Assembly (NCBI GenBank): GCA_021186555.1
Contig: JAJKFL010000012.1
Location: 25,029,710 to 25,093,709 of the forward strand
DNA from: Reticulitermes speratus
Taxonomy: Eukaryota; Arthropoda; Insecta; Blattodea; Rhinotermitidae
Reading direction: 5' to 3'
DNA: 64,000 bases
The translations under genes were made by a program, and so were the position numbers. The first letter of the stretch is position 1; the number at the start of each line of letters is the position of its first letter. The notes below the pieces were generated by a model, which had not been told where the DNA came from, searched no databases, and saw only the letters and a list, made by a program, of their open reading frames with translations. Positions 54,431-61,627 of the stretch are shown piece by piece.

Positions 54431-54983
54431 CACGGTGTTTCATAAATCCCTCCGGGATTTCGGAGGTCTGTAGCTCAGGAGCCAAATCACACACGGGGGA
54501 TGAGAGCATGTCAGTGAAAAGAGTACATATCCAAGTCTTGAACATACCTTACAAATGTTCAATATGTCCCCCTTTGGTGACTCGACAGACGTCAATCCTG
54601 TAATCTAGCTCCTGCCACACACGTTCCAACATATGAACGTTGATGGTAGCAACTGCATCCATAATTCTTAGCCGAAGCTCCGGTAAATCTCTTGGTAAAG
54701 GAGGCACGTAAACACGATCTTTAACGTAACCCCACAGGAAAAAGTCACACGGCGTAAGGTCGGGAGTAAGGGCAGGACACAAAAAGCTTCTGTTCACCTG
54801 AAAACGCCATGTTTGCACACCACTGCCTCCTAGCGGAGAAACGGGTAACTACGCCATCGCATCTGTCACGAAAAAACTTTTACATTTCCTCTATCCGTTG
54901 GCATGCTTTTACCTCTCATATATGTGGGTTTGCTACTGCACGGCCAAGCCTCTAAATCCCGGATGGACTTATGAAACACGCTG
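54431..54983 (-). mobile_element. Internally deleted mariner-type element with TA duplication
   Basis: Terminal inverted repeats of 30 bp with 4 mismatches: CACGGTGTTTCATAAATCCC (54431) and reversed right end CAGCGTGTTTCATAAGTCCA (to 54983). TA flanks both sides (54429-54430, 54984-54985). The element is only 553 bp, against more than 1.2 kb for a full mariner, so most of the transposase has been removed while both ends survive. Confidence 0.9.
54549..54818 (-). pseudogene. Mariner/IS630-type transposase C-terminal fragment
   Basis: The 89-codon frame reads MQTWRFQVNRSFLCPALTPD, LTPCDFFLWGYVKDRVYVPP, LPRDLPELRLRIMDAVATIN, VWQELDYRIDVCRVTKGGHI EHL. TPDLTPCDFFLWG carries the last acidic catalytic residue of the DDD/E triad; the first two are deleted. 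The C-terminal RVWxELxYRxDxCRxTxGxHIEHL is typical of the family in insects. The start Met is probably not the original start. Confidence 0.88.
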
Positions 54984-54989
54984 TATAGC

Positions 54990-55620
54990 TGCAGTGCTTG
55001 GACTCTGTAACAAAGTTGGGTCTTTTCAAAAGGAGCAGACACGTGTCTGACAACCTCCATACAAAATTGCTGTACTGAAGTATGAGGAACAGAAATGGCT
55101 ACTCTTTTTTTTAACGCATGTATTCGGTGAACGGCGTCTAACATCAGAGCTTAGCACTTGGGACTTCTGCTTCTTGGGAATGTGAAACAAACAGGCGAAC
55201 CAAACATATACTACTGTAAACCAGCTCACCATCAGACATAGTGTTTTTTTTCTAGTCTTTTTCACTAATATTATTTTTATTTTTTCTTTTGTATAACTTT
55301 TGGTCAATGTACTCATTTTAGTTAAATTGGCGATCGGAAAAATTTGTAACTTTTTCCTGTATACTGTAATACTGTAAATTGTAATCTTCAATAAGTAATT
55401 TAAAAAAGCAGGCGAATTAGTCAGGAAGTCTGAAGGGATTGTGAGGCGTAGCTGAGACTGTGACATTAAATGGGGTATTTAACAGGTGCGATGCAAGGGT
55501 GTGAACTGGGTGCGTCCCAGGTGGGGCAGAGTCTAGTGGCTGACTTTTGTAAGCAAGATAATGAACAATTTTTAACGAATGTCATCCCGTTGTGTTGTTA
55601 ATAGCCCAAAAAATTAAATA
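54990..55620. other. No gene recognised
   Basis: The minus frame 55026-55466 (146 codons) has a basic stretch (YTKEKIKIILVKKTRKK) and one hydrophobic run (TLCLMVSWFTVVYVWFACLF) but no known family. AT-rich composition makes chance openness plausible. Confidence 0.35.
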
Positions 55621-55621
55621 A

Positions 55622-55745
55622 ATACCTGTCGAAATAAAACTAAATTATATTTATTGTATAGAACTACATGTTTCGACATATTTCAGGTCATCTTCAGGTT
55701 CACAATTGGTCTTTAAAATATATTGAAGAAGAAGTATATACTTAC
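55622..55745 (-). mobile_element. Repeat end containing hammerhead-like motif 11
   Basis: Shares CGAAACATGTAGTTCTATAC and ATAAATATAATTTAGTTT (minus strand) with the copy at 16.6 kb. Downstream CTTACATAACGTGTATTTC and AATATATTGAAGAAGAAG do not match that copy, so the boundary lies near 55705-55720. Confidence 0.5.
55661..55701 (-). ncRNA. Hammerhead-ribozyme-like motif 11, intact boxes
   Basis: On the minus strand: GAAC, CUGAAGA, U, GAC...GUC stem II, GAAAC, AUGUA, GUUC. GAAC/GUUC gives a perfect four-pair stem I. The CUGAAGA and GAAA boxes are intact and GUA stands at the cleavage position. ACAUGU is palindromic, so stem III could form between two molecules. Along with 4587-4629 it is the best candidate. 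Confidence 0.55.
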
Positions 55746-55749
55746 ATAA

Positions 55750-56380
55750 CGTGTATTTCTTCCTCAATATGTCTGTATGTGTTTAAAAAACATATTCCTA
55801 CGTATCGCATAGTGAGTGTTGTCGTCACTAGACGGTAGAGGCCGCATGTTGTGTCAGAATGTCAGCAAAAGGGCTGCTCAGAGGCACGGCGTATGTCGAG
55901 GTGCCCGCCGTGATGTGTTCTCTTATACGTAAGTAAGAATCGTGAAGATGTGTTTGACCCCGTGTTTAATTACACGCCACGCAACGAGAGCGTCTGTGTG
56001 AGAGGACGTTCATCTCCACGATTTCTTAATCTCGGGACGAGATGGAGGTAAGTGGATCAGTTCTACGTATGCGACGTTCTGTCCTTCGGAATACGTCGGC
56101 CGATGCCCGTGGACAGAAGGCTGCGTGGGCCGCAAAGACGGTGTGAGCACTGCGGAAGATGAATATTCTCTGCCTGTGCAGGAGTCGTGTCTAGATTTCT
56201 CTGCGCTACAGCCCGTATCTTGGTCACTATCCTCACAGGTTATTCCAGTTCGTGTAAGTAAATACAGGGAGCACGCAAGGAACAGAGGAAGAAAGAGACG
56301 TTGGGAGGAAGGAAGACGAGCAGGAGTAGAAACACGAATAGCTGATTACACTTAGCTTAAAGCGCAGTGGACTTTGTGGT
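55750..56380. other. No confirmed gene; several donor-like sites
   Basis: GATGGAG|GTAAGTGG at 56048, TTCGT|GTAAGTAAA at 56252 and TATAC|GTAAGTAAG at 55929 fit splice-donor consensus, and TGCCTGTGCAG at 56171-56181 an acceptor. The frame 56125-56355 spans part of this and shows a K/R/E-rich end. I cannot assemble an exon with coding support. Confidence 0.25.
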
Positions 56381-56384
56381 GGCC

Positions 56385-56885
56385 AGGGTATACACCTGAT
56401 GACTTGGCTGAGGCAAGCTCCCTGCATTGCGTGTCTTCATTTGGAGGTAGGAGCCAGCAGGCACACACTTCGTGCGTTGTCTGCTTTGGATTTCGTTGGG
56501 TCAAATCACTCGCTGCAGTTTGTTCGTGCGTCGCCTGTTTCCTTGGGAATTCGTGGGGCAAACCGGCACATATAGTTCGTGTGTTGCACATCTGCTTGGG
56601 ACTTCGATGAGGCCAACCCAAAACACGTTGTCCACGTATTCGTTGCCTGTGATTTTTTTGGACATTGTTGAGTCAAAGTGGTACCCTTTGTTATTGCATT
56701 TACTGCCGCCTTATTTTCGGGTCAAATTAATGTTTACATGTGTGGTTTGTTCATTGCGTTTTTCATGATGGCACTGTTGGGTGAAATGCGTGCAGTCTGT
56801 TGTTGAAGTGCGTGTCGCGTTTGTGCACCTTCGGTTAAAGTCAGGGCACTGTATTCGTGCGTTGTCTATACCAGCACTTTTTGTA
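56385..56885. repeat. Decayed minisatellite, period about 55-65 bp
   Basis: Recurring blocks CGTGCGTTGTCTGCTTTGGA, TTTCGTTGGGTCAAATCACT, then TCGTGCGTCGCCTGTTTCCT, ATTCGTGGGGCAAACC, then GTGTTGCACATCTGCTTGGG, and more distant forms to 56870 (ATTCGTGCGTTGTC). Copies differ strongly in sequence and length, so this is an old array. Confidence 0.55.
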
Positions 56886-56889
56886 AATG

Positions 56890-57320
56890 TTTTATTACAA
56901 CACTAATGCAACTTTAAATTCATGTTTGAAACGATATTTATTCCGCAGTACGAACACAAAGGTATCGATATGGGTATTTAATTGTGAAATCATACCGAAG
57001 GCTGTGTTTTTAAAGGCATTTGAGTGATTTGGAAGGCAGTTATTGATTTTGTCATCGTAGCTACCACGTTCACACATTTTGGATTTACTGCATTTTACCG
57101 TCTGTCAAGTGGGGAATTTTGAAAAATAAAGAATGAGACGTCGATGTTCGATAATCAATTAGTCGTTATGTGACAGTTGAACTGTTTTACGCTCTATGTT
57201 AACGCAACGTATTCACAACTTTTGCCGCTACGATGTTCGGTCGAGCCGTGTTCTATCTGCTTTGCTCGATTTATCTGCAGAGGTCCATCGGCGCTGCTGC
57301 AGCTGCTGAAGTTATGTCGA
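56890..57320. other. No confirmed gene
   Basis: A frame at 57233 opens MFGRAVFYLLCSIYLQRSIG, then an alanine run, resembling a signal peptide, but it runs straight into MITE sequence at 57323. Probably chance. Confidence 0.3.
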
Positions 57321-57322
57321 AT

Positions 57323-57450
57323 GATGAATGTTTAGGCGCGTTCGCAAAATTGCGAAAAGCGACTGTTAGCTTCGTCATGTCTGTCTGCCTGTCCGCATGC
57401 AACAGCTCGGCTACCACTGGACGGATTTTGATGAAATTAGATATTTGAGG
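57323..57450 (-). mobile_element. SITYSEC-type MITE fragment (reverse)
   Basis: AGGCGCGTTCGCAAAATTGC to GATTTTGATGAAATTAGATA; only the terminal 125 bp. It stands head to head with the complete copy at 57469, 18 bp away. Confidence 0.8.
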
Positions 57451-57468
57451 ATATTGTTATGATGGTAA

Positions 57469-57997
57469 CCAACAAGACTGGCAATGTACGTATAACGTAA
57501 CATTGAGGCGCGTTCGCGTAACTATTGTTACCGTGTAAAAGCAGTGTTTATTACATATTCTGAGTTTGTGTCTGTAGCCTTAGTTATCCAGCATGGAAAG
57601 CGCATGCGCCGTATTATATTATCATCTGTGGCCTGTCGGGCTGTACCATATTTTTCCACATTATCTTATAAATGGCACGACTTTTGGGAAAACGTTATTG
57701 AACATAAAATGTCTGTTTTGATCTTCTCTACAATTTTCGTCTGAAATATTTCTCATTCTAAGAAGAATTCAGCGAGATATTATCATAAATGTACTACATT
57801 GTCATGTAAAGTGCCCGTGATTCTTGTCAGATTTTAATGAAACTCGAATTTTCTCGACAGATTTTCGAAAAATACTCAAATATCAAATTTCATGAAAATC
57901 CGTCCAGTGGGAGCCGAACTGTTCCGTACGCACGGACAGACAGACGGACAGACATGACGAAGGTAATAGTCGCTTTTCGCAATATTGCGAACGCGCC
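57469..57997 (+). mobile_element. SITYSEC-type MITE, copy 6, complete
   Basis: ACAAGACTGGCAATGTACGT, GAGGCGCGTTCGCGTAACTA, GCGCATGCGC, AAGAATTCAGCGAGATATTA, CGGACAGACAGACGGACAGA and GCAATATTGCGAACGCGCC are all present. Used with copy 2 as the family reference. No intact frame. Confidence 0.85.
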
Positions 57998-57999
57998 TA

Positions 58000-58440
58000 C
58001 AAACCGAGTGATCAAACATGCAAAGTTTATATGCCTGTTCTGCGTTGAATGTCGCTGTCGCAATAATCCGAATTAAATCTTACTATGTGATTGGCCAGTT
58101 TTCCGATTATGTGGTTGGTTAATCTATCAGAAGTTGTATATTCAAATTCCATTCGTTCCGTGTGACAGGCAATCCACTTCGTGCTTTGACAACGACATTT
58201 TTGGGGCGTCGCCACTGGTCACTAAATTTGTCTTCTTTAACAGCACTTGGGACTGTCAAAGAGAAAAATTTTGACTTTAACATTCGAGAAAGCAGTGCTT
58301 CTGCCTCACACTAATGACAGACGTGTCCTTTCGCGCTGTGTTTCATGCCGCTCAGCTAAAATTTCTGCTTCGGTTCCTTCTCGAAAATAACTATCATTGC
58401 TTTCCTAAAGAACACATGCACACTCTCAGAATTAACCTCG
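58000..58440. other. No gene recognised
   Basis: Unique-looking sequence; GATTATGTGGTTGGTTAATC near 58104 is the only local structure. Confidence 0.5.
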
Positions 58441-58455
58441 GCAGTAGGTGGAGGT

Positions 58456-58758
58456 TGGGGGCTCGCGGTGGCGCAGTTGGTTGAGGCACTGTGCTACAAA
58501 CCGGAACGTCGCGATTTCGATTCCCGATGGTGTCACTGGAAATTTTCATTGACATAATCGTTTCGGTCGCACTATGGCCCTGGGGTCGACTCAGCCTCTA
58601 ACAGAAATGAGTACCAGGAATCTTTCCTGGTAGGTAAAGGCGGCCGGTGCGTAGGGCTGACAACCTTACCACCTTCATGTGCCGATTGTCCAAAAACCTG
58701 GGAGCCTCGACCTCCTGGAGCCCTAAGGGCCTGCCAAGGCCTGTATGGGACCGCTTTT
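58456..58758 (+). mobile_element. SINE-2, copy 4, full length with target-site duplication
   Basis: Head GCGGTGGCGCAGTTGGTTGA and GCGATTTCGATTCCCGATG, body as in the other copies, ending CCTGTATGGGACCGCTTTT. AGTAGGTGGAGGT occurs at 58443-58455 and 58759-58771, a 13-bp duplication. Confidence 0.94.
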
Positions 58759-58774
58759 AGTAGGTGGAGGTGAA

Positions 58775-59336
58775 TGGTCATCTTGACGTTCCGGCTGCTG
58801 GCTGCTTTAACCCCGAGACAATTGCCTTTCTTCGACCATTCTGACTCGAGTAGACAACCAATTAGTTCATGTTCAGATATTAACCATTTACAGCATTACT
58901 GTGTATGTAGGTCTTTTCGTGTGACTCCCAGTATAAACAGAACTAACCACTGGTCATCGTGAGGCGGTAAGGTGAGGTAAGAACTGAGTCCCTGAATATT
59001 ATTTGGTTGAGGTTTGGGGTTATAAACCTTAATTAATTGTTGTTGATTTTACCTGCATTTATGCAAGCACTCGTAGGTTCTTTGCCATTTTTCATAAGGA
59101 CGACGAATCTGATTGCCTTGTCGTTTCCTTTGTTTGCACTACACAGTGTTCAGTGTTGATCCTTTAACGAGTGATTGACTTCTCTGCTCTGTACTTATGG
59201 GAACGTAGAGAAATGCCATTCATTTTATATGCCTAGGCCTGTCTATGTCTTTAGTCCCATAAACATTGGATAATATTTAATACATTTTTATATAGAGCGT
59301 TTTATCGATTTTACTTTGCTTCTCCACGCTTCCACA
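58775..59336. other. No gene recognised
   Basis: No repeat or domain identified. Confidence 0.5.
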
Positions 59337-59344
59337 CTTTACAT

Positions 59345-59669
59345 CAGCGGTCGCCAACCATTCGGAACTCACGGGCCACTAAACTCACAATTTTGAATCC
59401 CGCGGACCACTAACATTAATTTTTTTTTAAAAAGGTACAAACATCTATAAAATAAAGATCATAAAAGTTCCATTTTATTAATATGAAATGTACTTGATTA
59501 ATTATAACAAAATTATTAGTGTGATATTAATATATAATGAATATAGTGAATATAATGAAACAGTATAATAAACATAAAAATTGCAAATAATGTCCAAATT
59601 TCTCCACGGACCACCAAAATTTTCTCGCGGACCATCAGTGGTCCGCGGACCACCGGTTGGCGACCGCTG
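59345..59669. mobile_element. hAT MITE with perfect 8-bp target-site duplication
   Basis: CAGCGGTCGCCAACC at the left end is perfectly repeated in reverse at the right end (59655-59669). CTTTACAT flanks both ends (59337-59344 and 59670-59677). The 325-bp interior is AT-rich and has GCGGACCACTAA and GCGGACCACCGG subterminal repeats. All hAT hallmarks are met, without any coding region, so it must be moved by another hAT transposase. Confidence 0.96.
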
Positions 59670-59679
59670 CTTTACATAA

Positions 59680-60555
59680 TAGCATCTTAATACCTTGTAA
59701 CTCCATAGAGCAAGGCCCTTTCTTCTGCAATTCATAGTTGCTGAGCCAATCGAAAACTCCCCCCCCCCCCCCCCCCCCGCCATGGAGCCAGAATGCTCAT
59801 TATCGTGTTCGCAGTACGTCCTACCAGCTGTAATTTCCTCCCTTTGAAGACCCTGCAAATACTATATGAAGTGTGTCAATCACGTGCTGCTGTTCTACGG
59901 AGCGCGCCCTCCACTTCGCACTTCATTTATGTGTAATATCGCAGGCCTGTGAAGTGTAATAAAGGTCAAGAGCTAAATATTTTACGCCCCTTTCAGCTCC
60001 AAAACCACATTACAGCTTTTACGATTTCCAGACGCAGGGAGAAACTCAAGGGCGGTGTACAGGAGTTGGTAAATTATGCGTAGTTTCATTAGACTTGTGC
60101 GTGTTTGTGCGTGCTTGTGTCAGCTGCGCTCCCCACGTTGTATCGGCCTTTCCAGCAACCTTACCGTATGCATTATTCTTGTTATGAAAATGTTACGAGT
60201 AATTACCGTAGCTGGTGTGGTGCCACGTCTGGGGTCGCACAAAACGCATTTGGATAATCAAAATGTTTGTGAAACCTACTGGCTCTTTTGGATATAACGT
60301 GTGTATTCATCTCGGAGCTTTCAGTTCTCGCCTTAGTGCCTCTGCCGACAGCACCGTAATGTGAAATTACTTTTAGCCGTAAAAGCATAATTTCCTAGGA
60401 ATCAGTAGGTCTGCATTCCTTTCTCCATTCTGAATACTTAGAGATTAAAGCACGTGGAACTCGGCTGCCTAAGGTTCATGTGTGGTGAAATTTGGCGCCA
60501 TGCTGTGGAGATAGATTTAGATTGAAGGTGTCAGGTTAGAGTTTCAGCAGCAAAC
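59680..60555. other. No gene; poly-C run
   Basis: A run of about 19 C at 59760-59778. Frames at 60076-60297 and 60203-60388 overlap on opposite strands without known domain. Confidence 0.5.
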
Positions 60556-60564
60556 ATGACTGCG

Positions 60565-61170
60565 GGTAATATGGCAGATGCGTGTAGATACTACAGGTAG
60601 TATGGCAGATGCATGTAGATACTACAGGTAGTATGGCAGATGCATGTAGATACTACAGGTAGTATGGCAGATGCTGTGATAAGGTATAGAGATCTAATAC
60701 ACAGGTAGTATGGCAGATGCATGTAGTATACTACAGGTAGTATGGCAGATGCATGTAGATACTACAGGTAGTATGACAGATGCGTGTAGATACTACATGT
60801 AGTATGGCAGATGCATGTAGATACTACAGGTAGTATGGCAGATGCATGTACATACTACAGGTAGTATGGCAGATGCATGTAGATACTACAGGTAGTATGG
60901 CAGATGCATGTATATACTACATGTAGTATGGCAGATGCATGTAGATACTACAGGTAGTATGGCAGATGCGTGTAGATACTACAGGTAGTATGGCAGATGC
61001 GTGTAGATACTACAGGTAGTATGCAGATGCGTGTAGATACTACAGGTAGTATGACAGATGCGTGTAGATGCTACATGTAGTATGGCAGATGCGTGTAGAT
61101 ACTACAAGTAGTATGGCAGATGCGTGTAGATACTACAGGTAGTATGGCAGATGCGTGTAGATACTACAGG
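60565..61170. repeat. 31-bp palindrome-bearing minisatellite, about 19 copies
   Basis: Unit contains GGCAGATGCATGTAGATACT and ACAGGTAGTAT. ATACTAC and GTAGTAT are inverted copies separated by AG, so each unit can form a 7-bp-stem hairpin. Variants: GCATG/GCGTG, CAGG/CATG. A scrambled unit lies at 60670-60710. Confidence 0.95.
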
Positions 61171-61365
61171 TTCGAAGGACTTGCTGCTTCGATCTTCAGG
61201 TTATAAAATGAAGTGGAGGAACAAGTCTATTTGAAAAATTGGCACCGTTCCTGGCTTCGATACGTGGTGTCAGAGCCTGGAAGATAAACTGAAAGAGATA
61301 GGGGAAAAAGTGCTTAAGAGAATATTTACACAAAAGGAAGATTAATTAGTTGCTGATTAATATGA
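61171..61365. other. Possible upstream LINE-A sequence
   Basis: AAGACTGCTGCTTCGATCTTC-like spacer between the array and the LINE-A tail. No clear landmark is readable. Confidence 0.35.
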
Positions 61366-61545
61366 CGGAAGAGCGTGAATTGGGTTCATCTGGCTTAGGA
61401 TAGGTACACATGCTGCGCTCTTGTGAACGTGGTTGTGAACTTCTGGATTACATAAAATTCGTGGTATTTCTTAGCTAGCTGAGGAACTGAACTTTTAAAG
61501 GACTGTGCTCCATGGAGTGAGTAAGTTAGTTATTGATTTGTGAAT
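61366..61545 (+). mobile_element. LINE-A 3' end remnant
   Basis: AATTGGGTTCATCTGGCTTA, GTATTTCTTAGCTAGCTGAG and GTGCTCCATGGAGTGAGTAA match, in order, the tail at 45.6 kb, ending with GTTAGTTATT. The 29-bp array starts about 80 bp downstream. Confidence 0.7.
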
Positions 61546-61627
61546 TGTTTGTTGACGCTGTTTCAACTTCAGAGCTTATGTGAGCGTTTAAAGAGATGTA
61601 AAGATTGTCGGGAGTTGTGTGTAGTCA

